A DNA stretch of 64,000 nucleotides, from the NCBI RefSeq assembly GCF_947489715.1, contig NZ_CANLER010000001.1, positions 620,001-684,000 on the forward strand, in the 5' to 3' direction. Of the stretch, positions 1-7,526 are shown piece by piece. Numbering within the stretch: the stretch's first letter is position 1; each line of letters starts with the position of its first letter. The notes beneath the pieces are model-generated. The model did not search any database, had not been told where the DNA came from, and was given only the letters and a program-made list of their open reading frames with translations. The DNA is from an uncultured Roseovarius sp. (GTDB taxonomy: Bacteria; Pseudomonadota; Alphaproteobacteria; Rhodobacterales; Rhodobacteraceae). The position numbers and the translations under genes were made by a program.

Positions 1-783
1 GATCAGCGCCCGATTGGCCGCACACCCCGGTCGAACCCGGCCACCTATACCGGCGCTTTCACCCCGATCCGCGACTGGTTTGCGGGTCTGCCAGAAGCCA
101 AGGCACGCGGATACAAGCCCGGACGTTTCAGCTTCAACGTCAAAGGCGGGCGTTGCGAGGCGTGTCAGGGTGATGGGCTGATCAAGATCGAAATGCACTT
201 CCTGCCAGATGTCTACGTCACTTGCGAGACTTGTCAGGGCAAGCGTTACAACCGTGAGACGCTGGAGATTACCTTCAAGGGCAAGTCCATTGCCGATGTA
301 CTGGACATGACTGTCGAAGACGCTCAGGAGTTCTTCAAGGCAGTACCCTCGATCCGCGAGAAGATGGACGCGCTCAGCCGGGTTGGTCTGGGCTATATCA
401 AGGTCGGTCAGCAGGCAACGACGCTTTCAGGCGGTGAGGCGCAGCGGGTAAAACTTTCGAAGGAGCTTGCGAAACGCTCCACCGGGCGCACGCTCTATAT
501 CCTTGATGAGCCCACGACGGGTCTGCATTTCGAAGATGTGAAAAAGCTTTTGCAAGTGCTCCACGAACTAGTGGAGACGGGCAATACCGTGATCGTGATC
601 GAACATAACCTCGATGTGGTGAAAACCGCGGACTGGATCATCGACATTGGTCCCGAAGGCGGCGACGGGGGCGGTCAGATTGTTGCCACGGGCACACCAG
701 AGGCGGTCGCCGAGGTGCCTGCCAGCCATACAGGCCACTATCTGAAAGATATGCTCAAGCCCCGAAAAGTAGCCGCTGAATAG
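1..783 (+). CDS. uvrA: UvrABC excinuclease subunit A, C-terminal part (5' end outside window)
   Basis: This is the last 260 residues of UvrA, the damage-sensing ATPase of nucleotide excision repair, which acts as a dimer with UvrB. The frame is open from base 1, so the start lies upstream of the window. Visible are the C-terminal zinc finger (CEAC near residue 53 and CETC near residue 75 of this fragment), the ABC signature [11 protein letters not shown] near residue 142, the Walker B segment [12 protein letters not shown] near residue 165 and the switch histidine in [11 protein letters not shown]. The order zinc finger, then signature, then Walker B is typical of the second UvrA ATPase domain. 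The gene converges on infC. Confidence 0.97.
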   Translation, partial: DQRPIGRTPRSNPATYTGAFTPIRDWFAGLPEAKARGYKPGRFSFNVKGGRCEACQGDGLIKIEMHFLPDVYVTCETCQGKRYNRETLEITFKGKSIADVLDMTVEDAQEFFKAVPSIREKMDALSRVGLGYIKVGQQATTLSGGEAQRVKLSKELAKRSTGRTLYILDEPTTGLHFEDVKKLLQVLHELVETGNTVIVIEHNLDVVKTADWIIDIGPEGGDGGGQIVATGTPEAVAEVPASHTGHYLKDMLKPRKVAAE

Positions 784-809
784 CCGTATAGCGTCTGACA
801 CTCGCCCAT

Positions 810-866
810 GTCCGAAATCGGCAAAATGACTGAAAGAGCGCAACGCGAGGTTGCCTGATTTCGGAC
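810..866. repeat. Inverted repeat between uvrA and infC
   Basis: GTCCGAAATC (810-819) and its exact complement GATTTCGGAC (857-866) are separated by 37 nt. The pairing continues inward with GGCAA on both arms if one base bulges. It lies between two convergent genes, so a bidirectional terminator or mRNA 3'-end structure is the simplest reading, although no T-tract follows on either strand. Confidence 0.5.
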
Positions 867-872
867 GGGGAA

Positions 873-911
873 GTGTACACAATCGGCGTACACTGTTTAC
901 ACTGTGTACAC
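873..911. promoter_or_regulatory. GTAC-core repeat cluster (candidate protein-binding array)
   Basis: Two copies of the self-complementary octamer GTGTACAC (873-880 and 904-911) flank a 9-bp tandem repeat, ACACTGTTT (890-898) and ACACTGTGT (899-907). GTAC or TTAC cores start at 875, 888, 897 and 906, giving spacings of 13, 9 and 9 bp. The array sits just beyond the infC stop codon. The same spacing recurs in opposite orientation near 9650-9684. The bound protein and function are unknown. Confidence 0.45.
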
Positions 912-930
912 CTGCGCATTGCCTTGACGA

Positions 931-1476
931 TCAGCGGGCGACGGGGCCGATCACCATGATCATCTGACGGCCTTCCATTTTCGGCATATTCTCGACCTTG
1001 CCGATTTCCTTGGTGTCTTCTGCCACACGCTCCAGCAGATCACGGCCCAGTTCCTGATGAGCCATTTCACGGCCGCGAAACCGCAAAGTGACCTTCACCT
1101 TGTCCCCGTTTTGAAGGAATTTGACGACGTTGCGCATTTTGACGTCATAGTCATGGGTATCGGTATTGGGCCGGAATTTGACCTCTTTGACCTCGATAAC
1201 CTTCTGCTTTTTACGGGCTTCGGATTCACGCTTTTGCTGTTCGTATTTGTATTTGCCGTAGTCCATGATCTTGGCGACCGGGGGATTGGCATTGGGCGAA
1301 ATCTCAACCAGGTCAAGCCCGGCTTCTTCAGCCATATCAAGGGCTTGCTCGGGTGACACCACTCCGACATTATCGCCATCAGCGCCAATCAGGCGGATTT
1401 CGTTAGCGCGGATATTTTCGTTGACGCGGGGGCCGGTGTCGCGCTGAGGTGGCGCGTTGTGGGGTCTGCGAGCTAT
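931..1476 (-). CDS. infC: Translation initiation factor IF-3, probable ATA start
   Basis: IF-3 binds the 30S subunit, prevents premature 50S joining and proofreads start codons. The product is 181 residues, the normal length, if it begins at an ATA codon (1476-1474) with N-terminus [19 protein letters not shown], typical of alphaproteobacterial IF-3. A GAAGGAT Shine-Dalgarno sequence lies 7 nt upstream. The first in-frame GTG (1362) would remove the conserved [15 protein letters not shown] segment and leave no suitable ribosome-binding site. The C-terminal domain carries [20 protein letters not shown]-3 genes commonly use AUU-type rare starts for autoregulation, because IF-3 itself rejects such codons. 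The gene converges on uvrA. Confidence 0.95.
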   Translation of the reverse strand: MARRPHNAPPQRDTGPRVNENIRANEIRLIGADGDNVGVVSPEQALDMAEEAGLDLVEISPNANPPVAKIMDYGKYKYEQQKRESEARKKQKVIEVKEVKFRPNTDTHDYDVKMRNVVKFLQNGDKVKVTLRFRGREMAHQELGRDLLERVAEDTKEIGKVENMPKMEGRQMIMVIGPVAR

Positions 1477-1483
1477 GGTTTTG

Positions 1484-1490
1484 ATCCTTC
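1484..1490 (-). promoter_or_regulatory. Shine-Dalgarno sequence deciding the infC start
   Basis: On the minus strand GAAGGAT precedes the ATA codon by 7 nt. This is the only well-placed ribosome-binding sequence for infC and is the main support for the non-canonical start. Confidence 0.7.
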
Positions 1491-1679
1491 GATAGCATTC
1501 TTATATGAGGCTGCAAACTATCTGCGCCTGCTGGGTGATTCAAGCGCCAAAATAGGCTGATCTGAGCCGAAACCGGCGACATTCCCCCTTGTGGGTTTTA
1601 ATTTTCGGCTGCATCTGGTGTGTCACAACCTATGTGGCCAAGATTTGTGTGAATGGCCTGATAATTAAGGGGAACTTAG

Positions 1680-2498
1680 ATGAGAAACCTACTTTGGATA
1701 ATTGTCGCTGCCGTTGTTCTGATCGGGGGTTATATGCTGTTCACCGGAAAATCGGTGAATGAGATGACCGATTCCGTGACCGACACCACGACAGAAACAG
1801 AAGCGGCTGAAAGCGCAGCCGACACTGCCGCTGAAGCGGTTGATGAAGCCGCTGACGCGGTTGGCGAAGCTGCGGATGCAGCTGCCGATACTGCTGGCGA
1901 GGCCGCAGATGTTGGGGCTGACACGGCGCAGGAAGCTGTGGATACGGCGACCGAGGCTGCCGAATCAGCGACAGACGCTGTTAAGGATGCGGTCGATGAT
2001 GCCGCAAATGCAGCCAGCGATGCGGTTGATGACGCGGCAAATGTCGCCGGTGATGCTATCGATTCCTTGACCGGCGCCACTGGCGATGCAGCGGATGCGG
2101 CCTCGGACGTAGCCACGGAGGCCGAAGAGGCAGCGGACACCGCAGGTGAAGCCGCTACTGACACCGCGACCGAAATGGCCGACGACGCTGCTGATACTGC
2201 AAGTGAGGCTGCTGACACAGCGGCCGATACCGCCGGAGACGCTGCTGATGCTGCGACAGACACCGCGACCGAAGCTGCCGATGCTGCAAGCGACACAGCA
2301 ATGGACGCGACAGAAAGCGCAGAAGAGGCTTTGACGGTTGAGAATTTCAGCCTCGAAAAAGTTAATCAGATGATTGCCGACTCTGACCTTGGTGATGTCA
2401 AGAAAACCATGCTGCAAGAATCGGTTAAGGCTGCTCAAGATAGCCCGGAAACTCTGAAAGCGGCGCTTGAGGCGGTGAAGCAAGCCCTCGGCATGTAA
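1680..2498 (+). CDS. Membrane-anchored Ala/Asp/Glu/Thr-rich helical repeat protein, function unknown
   Basis: This 272-residue protein has an N-terminal transmembrane segment (about residues 4-21), then roughly 190 residues of degenerate A-D-x-A-x-E-A repeats, very acidic with almost no aromatic residues. It ends in a normal-composition domain of about 55 residues beginning VENFSLEKVNQMIADSDLGD. The repeat should form long amphipathic helix or coiled coil outside the inner membrane, with the C-terminal domain as the likely interaction part. The composition resembles LEA- or apolipoprotein-like stress proteins, but similarity in low-complexity sequence is weak evidence. It is monocistronic, with its own terminator at 2521-2553. 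No function is assigned. Confidence 0.8.
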   Translation: MRNLLWIIVAAVVLIGGYMLFTGKSVNEMTDSVTDTTTETEAAESAADTAAEAVDEAADAVGEAADAAADTAGEAADVGADTAQEAVDTATEAAESATDAVKDAVDDAANAASDAVDDAANVAGDAIDSLTGATGDAADAASDVATEAEEAADTAGEAATDTATEMADDAADTASEAADTAADTAGDAADAATDTATEAADAASDTAMDATESAEEALTVENFSLEKVNQMIADSDLGDVKKTMLQESVKAAQDSPETLKAALEAVKQALGM

Positions 2499-2520
2499 GT
2501 CTCTAACACGACCAAAAGAG

Positions 2521-2553
2521 AAACCCGCGCCGAGAAATCAGCGCGGGTTTTTG
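2521..2553 (+). terminator. Rho-independent terminator of the Ala-rich protein gene
   Basis: AAACCCGCGC (2521-2530) pairs perfectly with GCGCGGGTTT (2541-2550) across a 10-nt loop and runs into TTTTTG. It lies 23 bp after the stop codon. The A-rich 5' arm could also let it serve the opposite strand. Confidence 0.88.
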
Positions 2554-2573
2554 TTACGGCAAAGCTATTCGTA

Positions 2574-3422
2574 TCAATCCAGGAATGCCTTTTCGACGAC
2601 GTATTCCTTGGGGGCCGAATTGGCACCTTCGCGCAACCCGAAACCTTCAAGCATTTCTTTTAGCTCCAGATTGAAAGCGAGGTTGCCGCAAACCATCGCG
2701 CGGTCTGTTTCAGGGCTCAGCGGCTCCACGCCCAAATCGGTAAATGCCTCGCCTGAGCGCATCAAGTCGGTGATACGGCCCATCTTGGGGCTCTCTTCGC
2801 GCGTTGTGGTTGGGTAGTAGCGCAGCTTTTTGAGATTCTCTTCGCCGATCAACTCTTGCAACATCTCGTCATTGCGGATGCTCTCAATCAACTCGGCGCC
2901 ATAGGTCAACTCACCGACCTCGCGGCAGGTGTGGGTGATGATTACCTCGTCGTAATCCTCGTAGGTCTGCGGGTCGCGCAGGAGCGATGCAAAGGGTGCG
3001 AACCCGGTGCCGGTGGCAAAGAACCAGATGCGTTTCCCCGGCAGCAGCGCGTCATGCACCAGCGTGCCCACGGGTTTGGGCCGCAAAATGATCTCGTCCC
3101 CGGGCTGGATATGCTGCAACCGGCTGGTCAGCGGGCCGTCCTGCACCTTGATCGAATAGAACTCCAGTTCGTCATCCCACGAAGGCGAGGCGATGGAGTA
3201 AGCGCGCAAGAGCGGTTTCTGCTTGCCGGTTTTTGGGTCCGGGTCACCCATCAGGCCGATCATCACAAACTCGCCCGAGCGAAACCGCAGAGATGCAGGC
3301 CGGGTCACCCGAAAGGAAAACAGACGATCCGTCCAGTGCTTTACCTGTGTCACCGTCTGCGCATCGGGCAGGGTGGGAAGTTTGACAGCCTTGGCTTCGG
3401 TCACAGTAGTAATCTCGTTCAT
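2574..3422 (-). CDS. fpr: Ferredoxin--NADP(+) reductase
   Basis: FAD enzyme moving electrons between NADPH and ferredoxin or flavodoxin. The 282-residue product from MNEITTV shows the FAD-binding motif RAYSIASP (near residue 73) and the NADP-binding segment FFATGTGFAPFASLLRD (near residue 132), and ends in VEKAFLD as FPR-type enzymes do. A start at 3458 is possible, but it adds 12 residues unlike the family. It is the last gene on the strand of the sulfate-assimilation operon, 69 bp after the DUF934 gene. Supplying reduced ferredoxin to the siroheme sulfite reductase encoded upstream is a reasonable inference; FPR also has oxidative-stress roles. Confidence 0.93.
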   Translation of the reverse strand: MNEITTVTEAKAVKLPTLPDAQTVTQVKHWTDRLFSFRVTRPASLRFRSGEFVMIGLMGDPDPKTGKQKPLLRAYSIASPSWDDELEFYSIKVQDGPLTSRLQHIQPGDEIILRPKPVGTLVHDALLPGKRIWFFATGTGFAPFASLLRDPQTYEDYDEVIITHTCREVGELTYGAELIESIRNDEMLQELIGEENLKKLRYYPTTTREESPKMGRITDLMRSGEAFTDLGVEPLSPETDRAMVCGNLAFNLELKEMLEGFGLREGANSAPKEYVVEKAFLD

Positions 3423-3429
3423 TGCGTTC

Positions 3430-3450
3430 TGCCGGTCGAATAGACCGGCA
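3430..3450 (-). repeat. Hairpin in the DUF934-fpr gap
   Basis: TGCCGGTC (3430-3437) and GACCGGCA (3443-3450) form a perfect 8-bp stem with a 5-nt loop, ending 7 bases before the chosen fpr start. There is no T-tract, so an mRNA-processing or translational-control hairpin is likelier than a terminator. Confidence 0.55.
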
Positions 3451-3491
3451 CCTTTCATTAGTCTTTGATCCAGGTCAGGGGAAGGGGGTAA

Positions 3492-3899
3492 TCAGCCGCG
3501 CAGGCGGGCCTGATAATCATGCGCTTGCCATTGAGCGCGGAATTGCCATTGATCTTGGGGCTGTCGGGCCGCCAGTTCATCGCTGATTTCGACCTCGTCA
3601 AAGCCCGAGCGGCGGGCCATGGCGTATTGATCGGCAATCACATGCCCCTTGGCGCGCAGGCGACCATCATACCCCATCAGGCGCAGCTGTCTTGCAATGG
3701 TAAAGCCGCGGCCATCGGCAAAACTGGGGAAATCGACGCGGATCATCCGCAGGTCGGCCAGCCGGTCGTTCAGCTCGGTCGGATCGCTGTCCGACGTCAG
3801 ATCAATCGAATGGTCCTGCGCCGTGGCGTCAGACAGGGGGCTGAAACTTTCATTCCATCCATCGGGGGCAAAGCCGGTATCGGTGACAATCACGCTCAT
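3492..3899 (-). CDS. DUF934 family protein of the sulfite-reduction operon
   Basis: The product is 135 residues starting MSVIVTDTGFAPDGW. The start overlaps the cysH stop as ATGA, indicating translational coupling. DUF934 proteins accompany cysI/cysH in many proteobacteria and are often annotated as probable sulfite-reduction oxidoreductases without biochemical proof. Visible conserved segments are IRVDFPSFADGRGFTIARQLRLMGYDG in the middle (only part of which is likely diagnostic) and a C-terminal FRAQWQAHDYQARLRG. No cofactor motif is obvious. The role is inferred from context only. Confidence 0.9.
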   Translation of the reverse strand: MSVIVTDTGFAPDGWNESFSPLSDATAQDHSIDLTSDSDPTELNDRLADLRMIRVDFPSFADGRGFTIARQLRLMGYDGRLRAKGHVIADQYAMARRSGFDEVEISDELAARQPQDQWQFRAQWQAHDYQARLRG

Positions 3900-4630
3900 G
3901 CGTTCACTCCTTTTCGCACCATCTTGCCGTTCACAAAATGGATGCCACATTCGGTTTTTTCGGTATCGCGCCAGCGTCCGGCGCGGGGGTCTTCGCCGGG
4001 TTTGACCGGCGAGGTGCAGGGCATGCAGCCAATCGAGGGGTATCCCCTGGCAACCAGCGGATGGCGCGGCAGGTTGTTTTCCTCGATATAGGTGCGGATA
4101 TCATCCGGCGTCCAATGGGCCAGCGGGTTGACCTTGATCCGGTGAGTGCCCTCTTCGATTTCGAAGAATTCCAGCCCGGCACGGGTGCTGCCCTGATAGC
4201 GTTTGCGCCCGGTGATCCAGCCGTCAAAACTGTGCAAAGCAGCCTGAAGCGGCAGCGTCTTGCGCAGGGTACAGCAGGCATCCGGATCGCGCTTGTGCAG
4301 ATCATCGTCGGGGTCTTGCGCCAGCAGGCTGTTTTGCGACGCGTGCAGGATGCGCAGATCACTCAACCCCAGACGCTCAGCCACCTCTTGCTGGTACACC
4401 AGCGTCTCGGTGAACAGCATCTCGGTGTCGATGAAGATCACCGGCGTGTCCCGCTGCGTGACCGACACCATGTGCAGCAGCACCACAGATTCGGCCCCGA
4501 AGCTGGAGACCAACGCCAGTTTACCGGCGTAAGGGTCCTTGAGCGCGTGTTGCAGGACGGATATCGCCGAGTGATGGCGATACCTGTCGTTCAGCGCCCT
4601 GACCCGTTCGGTCAGGTCACTCTGCGGCAT
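3896..4630 (-). CDS. cysH: Phosphoadenylyl/adenylyl-sulfate reductase, [4Fe-4S] APS-reductase type
   Basis: Reduces activated sulfate to sulfite using thioredoxin or glutathione. The 244-residue product from MPQSDLTERVR overlaps cysI by 14 bp. It carries the CC...CxxC iron-sulfur motif (DACCTLRK near residue 119 and GCMPC near residue 201) plus the catalytic Cys in ECGIHF near residue 227. That four-cysteine set marks bacterial enzymes that reduce APS directly rather than PAPS. The PP-loop region VSSFGAESVVLLHM is present, and R-rich GRKRYQGSTRAGLEFFE follows. Absence of cysC from the local operon fits APS use. Confidence 0.95.
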   Translation of the reverse strand: MPQSDLTERVRALNDRYRHHSAISVLQHALKDPYAGKLALVSSFGAESVVLLHMVSVTQRDTPVIFIDTEMLFTETLVYQQEVAERLGLSDLRILHASQNSLLAQDPDDDLHKRDPDACCTLRKTLPLQAALHSFDGWITGRKRYQGSTRAGLEFFEIEEGTHRIKVNPLAHWTPDDIRTYIEENNLPRHPLVARGYPSIGCMPCTSPVKPGEDPRAGRWRDTEKTECGIHFVNGKMVRKGVNA

Positions 4631-6284
4631 AGGCCTTGTCCTGCTGATAAAGGGCCACCTTGAACGGCGCGAGGCCGACACGGGCATAGGTCTGGGCGAA
4701 TGTCTCGGTCGGATCGCTGCGCAGATCTAGATAGGCGTAAACGATCCGCTCGATCGCGGGCAGAATTTCGGTTGCCGAAAAGCCCGGCCCGGTCCGGTCG
4801 CCCACACGCGCGTTCTCGGTGGCATCACCGCCAAGGGTGATCTGGTAGTTCTCCACCCCCGCGCGGTCCAGACCCAGGATTCCGATATGGCCGACATGAT
4901 GATGCCCGCAGGCATTGATGCAGCCCGAAATCTTGATCTTCAGATCGCCGACCTCATGCTCAAGCTTCAACTCATCGAACCGTGTGGCAATCTCTTGGGC
5001 GATCGGGATTGAACGGGCCGTGGCCAGCGCGCAATAATCCATGCCGGGGCAGGCGATGATATCGCTGATCAGGCCGATGTTGGCCGTGGCCAGCCCGTGT
5101 TTCTTCAGCATCGCATGGATCACCGGCAGGTCGGATTTATGCACATGCGGCAGAATCACGTTCTGCTCATGGCTGATGCGCAGCTGATCGTGGCCGTATT
5201 TCTGGGCCAGATCGGCCATGACGCGCATCTGTTCGGAACTCGCGTCGCCCGGTGTCGCGCCATGCGCCTTGAGGCTGATTTGCACGATCGCATAGCCGGG
5301 GGCGCGGTGTTCCGCCAGGTTGGTGTCGACCCAGGACCGGAAGATCGGATCGTGCTTGTAGGCGGTCTCGTACTCCGCCAACGATGCTTCCCGGAAATCC
5401 GGCGCGGCAAAGGCTTCCTTGATCTCGGCAAACAGCTTTTGGTCGATTCCCGAGAAGCTGGGGCGGATCATCTGGAAGACCCGTTCAACCCTTTCGCGGA
5501 TGTCATCGATGCCATGCTCGTGCACGGTGATCTTGATACGGGCCTTGTATTTGTTATCGCGACGGCCCAGCAGGTTCCAGACGCTGACGGTTGCCTCGAG
5601 ATAAGGCAGAAGATCCTCTTCGGGCAGGAAATCGCGCAGCACCTTACCGATCATCGGGGTGCGGCCCAAGCCGCCGCCGACGATCACGCGATAGCCGATT
5701 TCACCGTCCTGTTCGACGATTTGCAGACCGATGTCGTGGGCCTTGATCACCGCGCGGTCATTTGGGCTGCCGGTGACGGCAATCTTGAATTTGCGCGGCA
5801 GAAACTGGAACTCGGGGTGGTCGGTAGACCATTGTCGGATCAGTTCAGCCACGGGGCGCGGATCGGCGACCTCATCCGCGGCGGCACCGGCGAAATGGTC
5901 GGCAGTCACGTTGCGGATGGTGTTGCCGCTGGTCTGGATCGCATGCATCTGCACCTCAGCCAGCGCATCCAGCATATCCGGCACATCGCTCAGTTTCGGC
6001 CAATTATACTGGATGTTCTGACGGGTGGTGAAATGGCCATAGCCCTTGTCCCACTTGTCGGCGATATCCGCCAACTTGCGCATCTGGATGCTGCCCAGCG
6101 TGCCATAGGGGATGGCCACGCGCAGCATATAGGCGTGCAGTTGCAGATAGAGGCCGTTCATCAGGCGTAGAGGCTTGAATTCATCTTCGGTTAGCGCACC
6201 GGCGATGCGGCGTTCCACTTGGCTGCGGAATTGCTTGTTACGCTCGGCTACAAAGGCCGCGTCGAATTCGCTATAGTCATACAT
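4617..6284 (-). CDS. cysI: Nitrite/sulfite reductase, siroheme hemoprotein
   Basis: Six-electron reduction of sulfite to sulfide in assimilation. At 555 residues it has the usual length of the one-subunit hemoprotein. The siroheme/[4Fe-4S] cysteines are visible as CPGMDYC (near residue 412) and CINAC (near 454), that is, Cx5C and Cx3C. Two repeated ferredoxin-like halves include HFTTRQNIQYNWPKL and RISHEQNVILPHVHKSDL. Co-transcription with cysH, DUF934 and a siroheme-pathway methyltransferase argues for sulfite rather than nitrite. No CysJ flavoprotein is encoded here, so the donor may be ferredoxin. Confidence 0.95.
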   Translation of the reverse strand: MYDYSEFDAAFVAERNKQFRSQVERRIAGALTEDEFKPLRLMNGLYLQLHAYMLRVAIPYGTLGSIQMRKLADIADKWDKGYGHFTTRQNIQYNWPKLSDVPDMLDALAEVQMHAIQTSGNTIRNVTADHFAGAAADEVADPRPVAELIRQWSTDHPEFQFLPRKFKIAVTGSPNDRAVIKAHDIGLQIVEQDGEIGYRVIVGGGLGRTPMIGKVLRDFLPEEDLLPYLEATVSVWNLLGRRDNKYKARIKITVHEHGIDDIRERVERVFQMIRPSFSGIDQKLFAEIKEAFAAPDFREASLAEYETAYKHDPIFRSWVDTNLAEHRAPGYAIVQISLKAHGATPGDASSEQMRVMADLAQKYGHDQLRISHEQNVILPHVHKSDLPVIHAMLKKHGLATANIGLISDIIACPGMDYCALATARSIPIAQEIATRFDELKLEHEVGDLKIKISGCINACGHHHVGHIGILGLDRAGVENYQITLGGDATENARVGDRTGPGFSATEILPAIERIVYAYLDLRSDPTETFAQTYARVGLAPFKVALYQQDKAYAAE

Positions 6285-6585
6285 TGGTCAGCTCCGCTTG
6301 CTTGCCATGGTTGTAGTTCGAGGGGCCGGTGCGCCGGAAATCCTCGCGGAAATGGGTGGGTTCTGGCCCATTGTCGCCTGCAGCCACATCGGCCAGATAG
6401 GCGCCGACAACCAGCTCGGGCTGGCCTTCAGCCTGCAACAGGCGCAGTTGCGCATGGTCTTCCTCGGCTATCACCTCGGCCTCGCTCAACCGGCGAGTCC
6501 AGGTGTCTTCAGCGGTGAAGTAGACAACATCGCCTTCGATCAGTGCGTTGGCGGTCACGACTTTCGGGGTGAATTCACGGGGCAT
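6277..6585 (-). CDS. DUF2849 domain protein
   Basis: A 102-residue protein starting MPREFTPKVVTANAL. It begins one base after the cysG stop codon and overlaps cysI by 8 bp, so it is coupled within the cys operon. The family is small, found mainly beside cysI in alphaproteobacteria, and has no assigned biochemical function. The segments ALIEGDVVYFT and WTRRLSEAEV are visible; there is no signal peptide or membrane segment. It probably assists sulfite reductase or siroheme delivery, an inference from gene order alone. Confidence 0.9.
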   Translation of the reverse strand: MPREFTPKVVTANALIEGDVVYFTAEDTWTRRLSEAEVIAEEDHAQLRLLQAEGQPELVVGAYLADVAAGDNGPEPTHFREDFRRTGPSNYNHGKQAELTNV

Positions 6586-6586
6586 G

Positions 6587-7384
6587 TCAGGCAAGCTCCT
6601 GTTGGGAAATGGTTGAGAGTGAAGAATGCGCCTCGCGCGGGGCAAGGCCATAGAAGGTCAGCGCCGGTCCGTCGAAACCCGAGGCAGAAAGATCAGAGGG
6701 CAGGGTGCCCAGCGTGGTCGCTAAAACGCGCTGATCCCGGCGGCTGGCATTTTCGATGACGGTCACTGGCGTGGCCCGGTCCGCCCCATGCATGATCAGG
6801 CGGCCCTGAATAAATCGGGCTGATTTCTTACCCATGTAGATCGCTGCAACTTCGCCCTGGCGCGCCAGCGCTTTCCAGTCATGATCGGCAAAACCCTTCA
6901 TGTCATGGCCCGTTAGTATGCGGACTGAGGCATTGCGACCGCGTTTTGTCAGGCTCTGACCGATGGTGGCGACGCTGGCCGAAGCGGCGGTAATGCCGGG
7001 TATGATATGCCAGGTGATGCCAGCGGCCTGAACCGCGTCGATTTCTTCGTCCAGACGCCCGAAGACCGTGGGATCACCGCCTTTGAGGCGAACGACATCT
7101 GCACCTTCGCGCGCATGTTCGACAATCGACGCGTTGATATCATCCTGATGGGTGGAGGGGCCGAAACCTTCTTTGCCAACATTGATCAGGATGCTCTTGG
7201 CACCCGAAAACGTCAAAATCTCTGAGCTAACCAGGCGGTCATGGATCACGACATCTGCGGCTTCAAGCGCCCGAAGCGCCTTAAGCGTCAGCAGTTCCGG
7301 ATCTCCCGGGCCCGCACCGACGAAGGCGACATGGCCTGTGCTCTTGGGCGCATGATCAGTAGGGTTGCTCTCAAAGGGTTTCAT
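6587..7384 (-). CDS. cobA: Uroporphyrinogen-III C-methyltransferase (siroheme synthesis)
   Basis: SAM-dependent enzyme converting uroporphyrinogen III to precorrin-2, the first step toward siroheme and cobalamin. It has 265 residues with the family motifs VGAGPGDPELLTLKA (near residue 22), VRLKGGDPTVFGR (near residue 100) and PGITAASA (near residue 130). It corresponds to the C-terminal half of enteric CysG; the dehydrogenase/ferrochelatase half is absent and must be encoded elsewhere. First gene of the minus-strand cys operon, supplying siroheme for CysI. Divergent from the Lrp/AsnC regulator. Confidence 0.94.
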   Translation of the reverse strand: MKPFESNPTDHAPKSTGHVAFVGAGPGDPELLTLKALRALEAADVVIHDRLVSSEILTFSGAKSILINVGKEGFGPSTHQDDINASIVEHAREGADVVRLKGGDPTVFGRLDEEIDAVQAAGITWHIIPGITAASASVATIGQSLTKRGRNASVRILTGHDMKGFADHDWKALARQGEVAAIYMGKKSARFIQGRLIMHGADRATPVTVIENASRRDQRVLATTLGTLPSDLSASGFDGPALTFYGLAPREAHSSLSTISQQELA

Positions 7385-7422
7385 CGGGCCGGATCCAGAA
7401 GTAATTGACTTGCCTCTATATA

Positions 7423-7519
7423 GGAAATATTCCCACTATTGCGCCAGATGCCCCGCCGAATAAGGACATATGTTTCTCCTGGGCCGCATAGGTGATGATA
7501 TGTTCCACAATTGAAGGAA
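7423..7519. promoter_or_regulatory. Candidate operators in the cobA/Lrp divergent region
   Basis: GGAA-ATA-TTCC (7423-7433) is a perfect inverted repeat. A second TTCC...GGAA pair (7503-7506 and 7516-7519) brackets an AT-rich centre just upstream of the regulator start. Lrp-family proteins bind short AT-rich palindromes, so these are plausible sites for the adjacent regulator. Short palindromes arise by chance and no promoter hexamers are clear. Confidence 0.25.
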
Positions 7520-7526
7520 ATGTAGA

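Noticed and set aside
1730-2296. Long Ala/Ser-rich reading frame on the minus strand inside the Ala-rich gene
   Set aside because: It is the mirror of the repetitive coding strand; no ribosome site, and the plus-strand gene has the membrane anchor, ordered C-terminus and terminator.
5097-6170. 357-codon frame antisense to cysI
   Set aside because: Shadow frame; cysI has all cofactor motifs in its own frame.
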